From: Holtermannia corniformis
Taxonomy: Eukaryota; Basidiomycota; Tremellomycetes; Holtermanniales
Direction of reading: 5' to 3'
DNA length: 64,000 nt
Assembly: GCA_001599935.1 (NCBI GenBank)
Contig: BCIJ01000008.1
Coordinates: 526,922-590,921, forward strand
Part shown: positions 8,894 through 19,046 of the stretch, piece after piece
Layout: each line of letters begins with the position of its first letter
How positions within the stretch are numbered: position 1 is the first letter of the stretch
Program-made: the position numbers and the translations under genes
Notes under the pieces: generated by a model
Told to the model about the DNA's origin: nothing
Database searches by the model: none
The model's input: only the letters and a program-made list of their open reading frames with translations

Positions 8894-9540
8894 TAGTGTG
8901 CAGCGGATCGCTCACCCTCCAACCGGTACAAAGACGGTGGCGTTCTCTGCAGGAGGGTTGCTTCTCGCTTGGGAATATCTGGATCCCCTGCTCGATGAGG
9001 TCCTTTACCAATTCCGTCAAACCGAAGCTGTGAAGGCAGACCTTGACCTTTGTTGGATTACGCCACCACGCAGCCAGCCATCCCGGCGGAGGACGCCGCA
9101 TCTGGCGAACACTACATCCGGCGCGGATGTAGCCAAGACAAGTCTGGCGCGCAGAGGATGTAGGCAAGACGCCTAGGATGCGACGCATCCGGCGAGGATA
9201 CTGCATCCGGCGAGACATCAGGGACGTCAGAGTTGTAGGCGAAAGCCTACAAAGAAGCGCCGTAGCGAGCGAGATGCATCACGGTTCTCCCATCATCTAA
9301 CAACCTTACCTTGTCAAACGGCGGCTAGCTCGGCTGCGGCTGCCAAGCCGTTCTACGCGTGTTTTGCCGTGCTGATCGACTAGGCCGTACTTCATGGCGT
9401 CCTCAAGCGAGCGGACTTGACTGAAGTTGCCGCTGTATCAGCATCTCAACGGAGAACAGCAATCAAAGGAAAGAAAGCCATATGACGATGCAATGACACT
9501 TAATTGCATCGTGCTTAATCCTGTGGTATGGCCAGCTCGC
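8894..9540. other. Non-coding stretch with clustered hairpins
   Basis: Apart from an uncertain 5' exon of the zinc-ribbon copy 1, the notable content is the hairpin cluster at 9112-9252. Nothing else was recognised. Confidence 0.4.
9112..9252. repeat. Cluster of short perfect hairpins
   Basis: Four inverted repeats occur in 141 bp: CTACATCC/GGATGTAG (9112-9132, loop 5); TAGGC/GCCTA (9161-9175, loop 5); GGATGCG/CGCATCC (9176-9190, one-base centre); and TTGTAGGC-GAAA-GCCTACAA (9233-9252), an 8-bp stem on a GNRA-type tetraloop. The arms reuse the words GGATG and GTAGGC. Confidence 0.7.
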
Positions 9541-9783
9541 TCACTCGGTAAGTTGCATGAGATCTGGATCGCCGCCACCACGTTTCCATTCCAGATACGC
9601 ATCCCAAATGGTGTACTGATTGTGCTTCTGTTTGACGAGCTCGTCGGCCCTAGATTCTCTGTCGCTCTTGCTGAACAGCCATCGATTGCAGGTACAGCAA
9701 AGACCAGCTGTATCCGTCAAAGACGGACTCTTGAAGAGCACATACTGGCGTGAGCATGAAGAACAATTCGTAGGGACACTCAT
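9541..9783 (-). CDS. Small zinc-ribbon protein (copy 2)
   Basis: An 80-aa minus-strand ORF starts MSVPTNCSSC (ATG 9781-9783) and carries CSSCSRQYVLF, PSL and CCTCNRWLFSKSD: CxxC, 18 residues, CxxC, as in copy 1. Across the 35 aligned residues the Cys pairs, the Phe, the PSL triplet, the Trp and the Ser are shared. The C-terminal part is charged and helical (WDAYLEWKRGG). Just upstream lies an intron-like GTGAGTG...CAG segment (9784-9822), so an untranslated or additional 5' exon is likely. No known family assigned. Confidence 0.5.
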   Translation of the reverse strand: MSVPTNCSSCSRQYVLFKSPSLTDTAGLCCTCNRWLFSKSDRESRADELVKQKHNQYTIWDAYLEWKRGGGDPDLMQLTE

Positions 9784-10340
9784 TTGATAATCAGCACTGC
9801 TTCGTACACATCTGCCACTCACCTCGATGCCGCGACGAGCTCGCTTGGGTTCGGTCGCAATACCAAAGCTTGACTCGGAGGACCGGGTTCCGGGTTTCGC
9901 CTCTCCACGCGGACGTCGCTGTGGTCTTTCTTCGACCGCACAAGATACATCGACATGATCAACTGTAGCAACTGTGGGAATGATGCACTCTTACACAGCA
10001 ACTGAGGTACTGCGCGCGAGGCCTTCGCACAGTGATCGGAGTCAGAGCGCTCACTCGTCAACGGATGCACCAAGGCGCGCTGCTGGCTAAAGACACCGTC
10101 TGAGAAGCGTTTGAGCGCAAAGGAGCTGGGTGGTTCGCTGACAATCCGCCTTCGCAACTCCAACGGCCTTCGATAGCTGCACAGACTAGGCAGCTGAATT
10201 CCACCCAGTGACCTCGGCAGGCGGTGCAGTCCCGGACCACAGATGGTCGACTTTCACAGTCGTCCGTGCCGTACCGCTCGAGTCAAACTTCACGGCTTGA
10301 ATCATCAATGCATTATTCGGCTTACAATAGTTGACTATCA
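9784..10340. other. Gap between zinc-ribbon copy 2 and EDE1
   Basis: It may contain a 5' exon of the zinc-ribbon gene (minus frame to about 9962 beginning MSMYLVRSKKD), but its phase does not join the ribbon exon. Otherwise nothing was recognised. Confidence 0.3.
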
Positions 10341-13300
10341 TCAGTCCGTGAGCAAGACGTTGAGGGTCTTCTGGAAGTCGTAGCCATTGGCTCCAAGGGC
10401 TTCGATGACGAGGCTGCGAGAGAAGCCCATGGCGCACAACTGCGAATCGTGAGCAGAGCCCAGTGTGTCATTCAGTACGGACCTTCTTGACGTCCTCGAC
10501 GTCGTCTGGTTGAGCTCCAGTGCTGGGTTGCCGCGGCGGAAGGATAGGCTTGTCCAAGTGCTGCGAGGGAGGCGGCCCGGGTGGCGGCTGGAACGCTTCG
10601 TCAAAGCCCGCGGTGGCTGGAGTGGCCTGGCTAGAAGTGGCTGGCCTGAGCAGGAGATGAGCAATGCCCTTGCAAACGCATAATGACTCACGCTGGGGCA
10701 CCAAAGGCATCGTCAAAAGCAAAGCCATCCGAGCCATTGGCTGCCTGGGGAGCGGCGGTATGTGCAGCACCCTGACCCAGACCCCACTCGTCAAGGTTCG
10801 AGTCAAAGCCCGATGACGGCGCTTGCGGGCTCGGGACAGAAGGCGGGGCAGATTGCTGTTGTGGCGAGACGAATTCGAACCCTGGCTTCGAGAATTCGTC
10901 GTCGAACCCGGCAAACTCATCGTCAAAGATTGCAGGCGGCTGCTTGTCACCTTCCGGTCGGTTGTCCACCTGAGCCGGGGGCAGGTCTCCAAAGTCGAAA
11001 TCGTCATCATTGTCAAAGTTGGCAACCGCAGGGGCGGCAGCATGTACTGGCGGCTGCGACTGCGCCGGAGCAGCGCCAGGAGGCAGAGCCGAGAATGACG
11101 AGCCAAATGGATCAAGCTCGTCAGCTGACGGTGCTGACTCGACCGCAGCTGGCGCCGGTGCGGGCGGCGGTAGCGTAGATCGAGCCGATGGTGGCGGAGG
11201 TGCTTCACGCCTCGTCTTGGGTACGATAGCTTCGGCCTCTGGTACCCCTTGAGTTTGCTCGACACTGAGTGGCGGTGCGAGTTGCGAGCTATAGCTCTGC
11301 GGCGGCTGAACGGTCGCTTCATCGTCAAAGTCAACCGCGCGACCTTTGCCCTTGTCGTATGTCGACTTGGGCGCTTCAAGATCTTCAGGCCCTTCTTCCT
11401 CATCGTCCGAGGAGTCGGCTTCATCTCGCTCAGCAGGTACCTCAGGACCACGGACCGGTGACGACCGGAAGCTGTCCGTCGATGGGAATGCTGCTTCGGA
11501 CACGGGCGATTGCGGCTTGCTTGTCGGCGGCAGCGCCTGGGTCGACACGGTGCGTTCAGGGACCTCGGGGCGAAGGCTGGCAGGAACGGCCGAGAGGACG
11601 CCGGCCTCGGGGTGCACAGGTTGAGGTTGCTGCAGTTTGACGGGCTCTTGGTCAGCTGCCGGCTCAAAGTCGGCAAAGTCGGCGTCAAAGTCGGCAGTGG
11701 CGGTTGGCTCTGATGCCGGTGCGAGGTGCAGGTCCTCGGTTGGCTTGGCGCCCTGAGCAGGCTGCGCGTCAAAGCTGTCGCCGAATCCGTCGTCAAAGTT
11801 GTCAAATGCGGCAGCGGCTGGAGCTGTCGTTGGAGCAGCGAAAGCAGGCAGTCCGAAGGGGTCAGCTTCGGCAGGGCCTGCAGGGGCCGCAGTCGGTGCA
11901 CCAAAGGGGTCGGTCGGTGGCGCACCGGCATCCGCTGTCGCTGTGACATGCTCTTGTTCAGTCGAGGCGCCGAATGGGTTGGCTTCGGCGGGAGCATCGT
12001 GCTGGTCGGGTGCCGACTCGGTCGTTGGCTCTACCGAGTGTCCAGTCACGGCATCTGCAGCGCTGGCCAGCAGAGTCCCCGCTCCTGCGGCTGCAGCAGT
12101 GAGAAGACCCCCGGCGCCGAGCAAGGCCGCCTTGGCCAGTCCTGGACTCGTTTCCTCTTCGCTCGTCGAGCGGGCCATGGGCTGCGGCTTGAAGCCCAGT
12201 CGATCGAACGGGTTGTTCGACTTGCTGGAAGCACCGGTTTGGTTCGGACTGAGGACACGTTCAGGCGTGGCTGGCAGCGGGATCCCCGATGCCTGCGTGA
12301 GAGATGGCGAGAATGCGCCGGGGAAAGCAGGGGGGTTGAACAGGCTGGCGGAGCGTTCCTGCTCTTGAGACCCTTCAGACTCGATAGGCTTTGCCTTTTC
12401 CTCGTCAATCTCTTGCTGTACCGCATCACGACTAGCCTCGGCCGTTGACAGCTGCTTCTTGCCGATTGTAACCAGACCCCTTTGCTGCCGAGCCTCCTTC
12501 CGCAGCTTGTCCAACACCGTCTTGAGGCTTTTCGTCTCCTCTGCGACCTCTTGCATGCGCCTCTGCATCCCGCGTACCTCTTCTTTGTCACGCAGCAGCG
12601 TTTGACCGATCTCGTCTTTTTCCGACTTGATCGCGCTGAGCTCGGACTGGGCCTGGATGAACTCGGCGTTGAGCTTGTTCAGGTTGGCCGTCTGCTCGGA
12701 CGTGCGGGCCCTGAGCTCGTCGACGAGCTTGCTTTCAGTCGCATGTTTGGTGCGCGCCTCGGAGAGGTTGAGCTCGAGGTCGTGTAGCTGCGCTGCGGAA
12801 TCGGCTGCGGCCTTTTTCAACGCTTGGCGCGTCGACTCGAGCTCGGCGTTGGCGCGCGAGGTGTTGCTGAGCTCATTCTGCTTGTTGCCGAGCTCTGCCG
12901 ATGTATTGAGCGACGGCAGCGCGTCACCGCCATCATCGCCGAGGAGATCCCCGGGCGGCGGCGCGCGGACGCCAAGGGCCGGGGCTATCGAGTCAGTTCT
13001 AGACCGCAGCCGTCGATCCAGACACTCACCAAAGTTGGCCATGCCAAAGCCCGACGAGGTAAACTGTGACTGCTGCGCTGGCGGGCTAGCCAATCGCTGC
13101 GGTGACGGGATCTGTGAGACGGCAAATTGGCCCGTAACGTTTCGGCTCATCGGCTGTACCGGCGACTGCTGCGGTTCGTCGTCGCCCATCAGGTCGAAGA
13201 GATCCCGCGCGGCGCTCGACGGCTGTGTGAGGATTTCTTGCTTGCCCTGGCCGTAGTCTCGGCGGAGTGACGGCGGGATCAAGCTGTTTGGCAAGATATC

Positions 13301-15392
13301 GGGCAGAGGCTTGCCGGCGAGTTTGGCGTTGATGAGGTGAACGGCGACGGCGAATTCGTCTTTCGATAGCTTGCCTTCTTTGCGAATGTCCGAGAGGTCC
13401 CTGTGGACGTCAGCCTGTGCGGCCGTTGCGCGGAAAGTAGTCAACCATCCAGTCGGCAAGCTCGGACCGTTCAGGTGCCAAACGGCTCGTCTCTCGCTCG
13501 GGAAGAGTCGCCTCAGGCATAGCATGTCAACGCACGCATAGACCGACGAGGTAGGTTGCGCACGCATTGCATGCTGCCAGGTACACGATGCCGACTCGGC
13601 CTCTGCAAGCAGTTCCCTGCCGCGCCCACCGATCGACAATAGTCGGCAAACGAGACCTGCGCTCCAGGCCCAGGGGGAGTACTCGATTCACCACTCTACT
13701 GCAAAGACACACAGTCAATTTGGAGTTGCGCCACGGCTACAGCGCATTCGGCGCATGGACATCAATCAGCCACTTCGACCGAGATGACCCAAGCAGACGT
13801 GCGCTCTGTCCGACTGCCTGCTATGCTCCAGACGTCTGCAGGGACTTGATCGACCCCACCTGCTGGACGACCTACGGCGCTTGCCAACCGATCGACGGCT
13901 AGCTCGTCCCAGAGTCTTGCAGCGCGCGTTCGCTATCGACTGCAGGCTTGGTCATGCCTGATTTATCGCACGAAGCAGGACTTTCTCGTCGCGCACAAGC
14001 GGGCCGGGTAAGCACCGACTGCATCGTAGCGCACTCGGCAGGCTGCATTTGCAGACTATCCGTGCAAGTGACGATTCAGGCGCGCAATCTTTAACCGATC
14101 TCAAGCCATACTCCATCTGCTCGCGCCGGCTCACCCTAACTGATCGCCAGCTCGGACGGTACGCGCCACGCCAGCCAGTCCACAGCACACTCACCAAACG
14201 CTCGCCAAAGTCCCCTCGTCCAGCCCACTCTGCAACATGAACGGTACAGCGACTTCGCCTTCAATAAACCCCTTGTTGGTTTTATCCAACGTAGCAAAGA
14301 ACCCATCCGAGATGCGTTTCGCGTCGGGCGTGACGTCCCACCCGGCTCCGGCTCCGGTGCTGAAGCGAGTGGGTGTAGTTTGACCCGTGAGATTCGGTTG
14401 GAGTTGGAGTTGGCCTGTGCGTTGCGGTTGGAGGAGGGAGCCCTGGCCGGTGAGTTGCGGTTGGATGTACGATTGCGCTTGACCGGTCCGCTGGGCGGCT
14501 AGAGGACTACTGGGGGCCGGACTGGCAGGTCTAGCCCTGCCGCCTGAAGCTTGCTCGTATAGTCCCTGCGGCAGGCTCTGTGGCGGTTCGAGCGTCGGAT
14601 CTCCCTTCAACGCTTGGATGTAGTACAAGCCGATGATAAAGTCGGGGAGATCGAGTGATCCACGTTGTTGCGTGTCGGCCAGGTTCCTGTACGAGCCAAC
14701 GTAGTGAGCTAGAGCCACCGTTCCAGGTAGGAAGACTGACCAGATTTGCGCAAGCTTGTTATACCCCAATTCCGATTTCACAAACACGTCTCTTGCTTTA
14801 TCGCCTGCGACGAGGCCGTTGGTCGGCGTACACGCCACAAACACGCGGGTGAACTTTGCCCTATCTTGTGGTGTCAACGGCGGGAACGCCTTGCCCGTGC
14901 CCGTGCCCGTCGTCTGAACGGCCAACGCCGGCGGTGTATGCCCCTGGAACCTCGCCAGTGCCCCACTCGGTCTCCCAAGCAATCCCTCATCAATATTCTG
15001 CCCCGCTTGCGCATGCGCGATCAGGCGACAGGCTTTACGCCATTCGAGCGGGGTCAGGAAGCCATTGTTAGAAGCGTCTGCGAGTGCCCAGATCTCTCCG
15101 AGAGTCTGCTGGGGGAGAGACGATGACAAGAGGAAGGGAAGGGCGTTGGTGCCTGGGAGGAGGCCGGTCTGGATGCGTGGGTTAGCAGCGGTGGTGGGTT
15201 GGGAGGGAGGCTGACATTGTCTTTGTCAATGACTTTGAACAGCTGGTCGTAGAACTGCGTCTCTTGCGGGGCTATAGTTTGTTGAGAGAGACACGAGGCG
15301 GAGTGATATGGATGGGTGAGAGGTGATTACAGCGGGGAGCGATGGTCAGTTGGGCCGCCTGCGAGTGACGGTGAGCACGTACAGAAAGCCAT
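10341..15392 (-). CDS. EDE1: EDE1/Eps15-type endocytic scaffold protein
   Basis: The model is complement(join(10341..10439,10483..10645,10692..12984,13030..13400,14195..14686,14741..15168,15216..15271,15383..15392)), 1303 aa; yeast Ede1 is of similar size. The start exon is only 10 nt (ATG GCT TTC T). Three EH domains are visible: MAFSPQ...FYDQLFKVIDKDN...LGEIWALADASNNGFL (about 5-85), LAQIWNLADTQQRG (about 118-205), and a third joined across a long intron, ASVW/DLSDIRKEGKLSKDEF (about 283-375). EH domains bind NPF motifs of endocytic adaptors. A long coiled coil follows, then an Ala/Pro/Asp-rich tail, and a C-terminal UBA domain (LCAMGFSRSLVIEALGANGY) for ubiquitin. Intron 13401-14194 is 794 bp against about 45 bp for the others; 12985-13029 is in frame without stops. 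Confidence 0.92.
13401..14194 (-). other. 794-bp intron in EDE1
   Basis: The donor GTGAGT and an acceptor CACAG join TG to G GAC, restoring Trp-Asp in the third EH domain, so the boundaries are secure. The content has no recognised gene; a plus-strand ORF of about 111 codons (13567-13902) shows no features. Confidence 0.8.
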
Positions 15393-15711
15393 GGTGGCCG
15401 TGGCCGCTGATAGCTGCTTTTCGTCGTACCAAGTCGCTTGCACCAATTTGTGCACTGTGCCAAGCGTATGCCGAGTGGATGTTGGTGTTGAGAGCAGTGC
15501 AAGCGGCCGTGAGCGCTGTACGATGGCGAGTTGCAGTACTCGAGCGGAGGGGGGGGGGTTGCGTTGCCGCACAGCACCCGTGGGAAAGTAGACCACCCCA
15601 GTTCACCTATACTACCCTGCGCATCGTATACACCCTGCAGCGCACTGGATACGCTCCTGCACTGCACTTTTCCCATGAGAACGTCACTCCATATCTGACA
15701 CCGTACACGCA
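15393..15711. promoter_or_regulatory. Divergent promoter region EDE1 / Med18-like
   Basis: 319 bp separate the two start codons on opposite strands. No clear TATA box or repeat was seen beyond a G run at 15549-15557. Confidence 0.4.
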
Positions 15712-16323
15712 ATGTCCGCAGCGACCCCCCTCCCGCTCGTCCCAACCGTCACAGCGCTCATCCCATCCACCCACCTCTCGCAAACACGCACCCGCGCCTC
15801 GCTCCAATCACTCCACACCACGGCCCTGTCCGTCACCCACGAATTCTACGAACCGCTCAAAGAGGCGATCCCAGGCCAGGGTACGCGCCTGCTGCGCGCA
15901 CAAAACACCAACGGCGTCTGGCGCTTACAGGTCCTGTCGAGGCCGATCGAGGGGAGGGGGTATGAGGATACGAGGGTGCAGAGCTGTGCTGAAGTCGAGT
16001 GCTTGGGTTTGGCGCAAGCCGAAGCGTTGAGCGCGTTTGTGGCCGCTTTGGGCTATCGGTCTGTGCTTTGCTGTCTCTGCTCTGCTGCTGTCGCTGACAC
16101 GCACAGACGGGTCAGTGAAGCAACTTATACAGGCCAACGATACCATCTCGCCGCAAACCTCGTACTCGACATCACTCGTCCCGCGGCCAGCGCACAGTGG
16201 CAAGCTCAGATCTCGACGCTGGAACCGATTCCGGCCGCCGTCTCGCTGGAACCGATCGTGCAGGCCATGGACGCCGTCAGGGATCGGTTTAGAGGTTTGT
16301 TGGAGTTTGCGAGGGGCGCTTAG
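15712..16323 (+). CDS. Putative Mediator subunit 18-like protein
   Basis: The model is join(15712..16058,16107..16323), 187 aa, with a 48-bp intron carrying CTGAC near its 3' end. The protein runs HEFYEPLKEAIPGQGTRLLR, a segment ending VWRLQVLSRPIEG, then EALSAFVAALGYR, and a C-terminal helix AVRDRFRGLLEF. The order (Trp-containing strand, a ...F...LGYR turn, a closing helix) resembles Med18/Srb5, which anchors the Mediator head. The resemblance is by eye and short, and an unrelated beta-barrel protein is possible. It shares a 319-bp promoter region with EDE1. Confidence 0.4.
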   Translation: MSAATPLPLVPTVTALIPSTHLSQTRTRASLQSLHTTALSVTHEFYEPLKEAIPGQGTRLLRAQNTNGVWRLQVLSRPIEGRGYEDTRVQSCAEVECLGLAQAEALSAFVAALGYRSVLCCLCSAAVADTHRRVSEATYTGQRYHLAANLVLDITRPAASAQWQAQISTLEPIPAAVSLEPIVQAMDAVRDRFRGLLEFARGA

Positions 16324-16582
16324 GGTCGGCCGTGGGGCGGGTGGGAGCTAGGCGAGTGACAGGCAATAGAGATAAGAGCATCAGAGTGATGCTGTACAAG
16401 TAGATGAGCCGTCTGTGCGTAGAACGGCAGAGAAAATGAATGTTGTATAGCTTTCTGAACGAGCTGCGCTTGGGCCCCTACCGACCAAGACCGCGCGCGG
16501 TGACAACGACGTACTCAAGTGATCGCGCTACACAATCATCAGTGCAGACTGGCGCATCAATCACAAATCGCACACTAAAAAG

Positions 16583-17436
16583 CTACAGCTTGGCCCTAAC
16601 GCCGCCTCCAAGTCCCCATCCCCACCCACCCTGTCCACTCGGCGCTCCAACTCCGACACCCTGCTGCTCAGGTTCCTCTCCCTGCGTCTCCGTCTCCGTC
16701 TCCGTCTGCGGCGAATCCACCCCCTCTCGGCTCCGCCCGTTCCTAGCTCTCTCCAACTCATCCTTCAGTACCCTACCCAGCTCCTGCACCTTTTCAACCC
16801 CACCACCTCCAACCCTCAATCGACCACTTGCGTACCCAGCCTGCGGCGTGACTTTACCCGCCCACAAGCCGGCCAAGAGCGCGTCATCCGTCTGGATCTT
16901 GATATACTTGCGCTTTGGCGCGGGTGGTGCAGCCAGTGATAGATAGACCGGAGGTGACGACGACAGCGGGAGTAGGTTGAGATAGATATGAACAGGTTGC
17001 GAGGTATGCGACGGTTTCAGCGCTGTGCGCGGTTTCGGACGACGCGGAGTCTTCGACGGGGATCCCTTGAGGGTCGTGAGCGGTTCAGGGTGGATCTCAA
17101 ACTAGCACAAAGCATCAGTACCATACTGACCGGTGAGATCCCAGTGCGCACATCAAACACGACACCAAACCGGCGCCCAAGCTCCCTCCTCGTCCAGCCC
17201 GCAAACGGCTCGGCACTCTTAGAATGCGGCACACCCTCCCTAGCGGTAGCGGTACCAGAGACGCCTTGGGGCGCATACGTCGGTCCCTGCATATCGACTT
17301 GGACGCCATCGCGCCCAGACTCGCCGATCGGGATCGACTGGAGAGCATTCGAGAGCAGGAGAAAGTACTGGCCTGATTTCAGGCTGTGAGGTCCGAGCTG
17401 GGACGCAGAGAGTTCTGTTGGAGATGCTTTCGACAT
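16583..17436 (-). CDS. SCP2-like domain protein
   Basis: The model is complement(join(16583..17101,17152..17436)), 267 aa, with a 50-bp intron. The N-terminal half contains FLLLSNALQSIP and WTRRELGRRFGVVFDFEI. The C-terminal half has KYIKIQTDDALLAGLWAGKV and TPQAGYASGRLRVGGG, matching the SCP2 pattern of a short acidic segment followed by GK-x-xPQ-x-x-x-x-G-x-L-x-x-G. SCP2 folds bind sterols or acyl chains in a hydrophobic cavity. A short TETETET repeat comes from a CCGTCT microsatellite near 16685-16710. The assignment is plausible but by eye. Confidence 0.45.
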
Positions 17437-19046
17437 GGTTGTGGGTGGTGGTGGTGATCGTGGTCAGTCGGGTAGGGTGCAGCCGGTGCGTCAGGTGATG
17501 CCATGCCTCCTTTATCGCTGCGTTTCGTACATGATTGCATGTTCATAATCCAGCACGCCAGCCAGCACCAACAGTGTTCATAACGAGCAGACATACGCTT
17601 TCATGACACTGTCGCCGTCCAGCAATCGCTCGAGATCGGTGACAAGACCGGATGATCGACAACCGGAGCACGGACACGTGGCAGACCGTGCTCCTGCAAT
17701 GACTGTGCTGTTGCTAAGACTTGGATCGAGCTCTGTCCGACCTTGCTCATCCGTTGGCCTTGCGGATAAGACATGAAAACTGTTTACAGTACAGTCGGCA
17801 GCAAGCACAGACGTAGCGAGGTCCGTGCACGGTTCGCGTGGACTCCCATTCGCGACCGTGCTTCCCCATCTGCTGTCGCCATGGCCTTTAGACCCCTAAG
17901 CTAGTGCAGCGTTATGAGCTGCAATCGCCAATGCTGATACCGGCGTGCTCAATGCGCTCTGCGGGAGCCTGCAGACGAGTGCGCTGATTGTCCAGACTTT
18001 CGCATGTGTGACCGTATTCGCCGCATAACCTGTTTTGGGGTGAGCTGACTCCACCTTCGCTGTACCTAGCTTATATGCAGTATATCTAATAGCCGAGCTA
18101 TCTCTCATAATCGGCTACATTGCTCCTCCTCCCCACCGGTACGCGGCTGGCGCACGACCCAGTCCTCGCTCTAGTCCATATTTGACTCTTTGCTCTACTA
18201 CCCGAGCCACACTTTGCTTGGGACAAGCGGTACAGCTGTGAGTTGCTTGCGTCTATCCGAACGAACGCTGACGCGCATACACCTGTTGCAAGCGGCCATG
18301 GACATTGGCGTGGGCTCGCGACGAAACTGATTTCTTCGCACTGAGCTACAGCCATCCGCTCTGGGGCGGCAATACGAGTTCGGACAACACGCACGACACG
18401 TCATCGACGCCCTATCTCACACTGTCCAAGGGAAGCACGTTGGCAAGGGTCCAGGAGAGTTGTAGACACACCACGCAGTCGACAAAGTTGCCGCCGGATC
18501 ACTATCTCGCTTTGGCGATCCACACGTGGGATCGTCCCAGCGCGCTGCACGCTATCAGCTCACGGTGCGCTTGACTCTGCGCTCGGGCTCATCAAATCAC
18601 GCTCTGCTCGACGCCAAAGCTTGAGCAAGACTAGCACGGCGTTTCATCGGGTGCCACCGCGCTAATCACCGCCCATCGGCCCGCAGTCGTGGACACGTGC
18701 ACGTGTCAGCCGGCCGTGGCAACTCCAACTTTTGGAGATTGCACGCCATGACGTCTATCAAGCTCTCGGTGTGCTTGGACCCTGCTTGAAGGCTGTACCA
18801 GGCGTGGTGATCGTCAGTGCACACCAGTTGGATCCGCCAAGACCCGCCGGGTCAATCCGCTTGGGCGCGCTAGGGGCTTTTGTGTGCAGTTGGCCGCCCC
18901 TCGGAGAAACCCTGCGAGCCGGTGTCCACGGGATTGTCGAGGGACCGCGTTGCGTGGGCTCGGTGAGCGGCTGACACGGTGTTGCCAGAGTCTACCGCCA
19001 GTGTTGACGGCGCTGCAGGTTAAGTGCCGCTTTCGCGTTGGCAGCC
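17437..19046. other. 1.6-kb gene-free interval
   Basis: Between the SCP2-like gene and the transporter no ORF shows conserved features. It includes AT-richer sequence with TATATCTAATAG near 18076 and will contain both promoters. Confidence 0.4.

Noticed and set aside
8894..9218. Minus-strand frame with WWRNPTKVKVCLHSFGLTELV as a 5' exon of zinc-ribbon copy 1
   Set aside because: Its phase does not match the ribbon exon across the apparent intron, and the frame reads through the hairpin cluster.
10468..11997. Long alternative-frame ORF (509 codons) within EDE1
   Set aside because: It is a shadow of the EDE1 coding frame in GC-rich DNA; composition is Arg/Leu/Pro-biased and the EDE1 frame explains the region.
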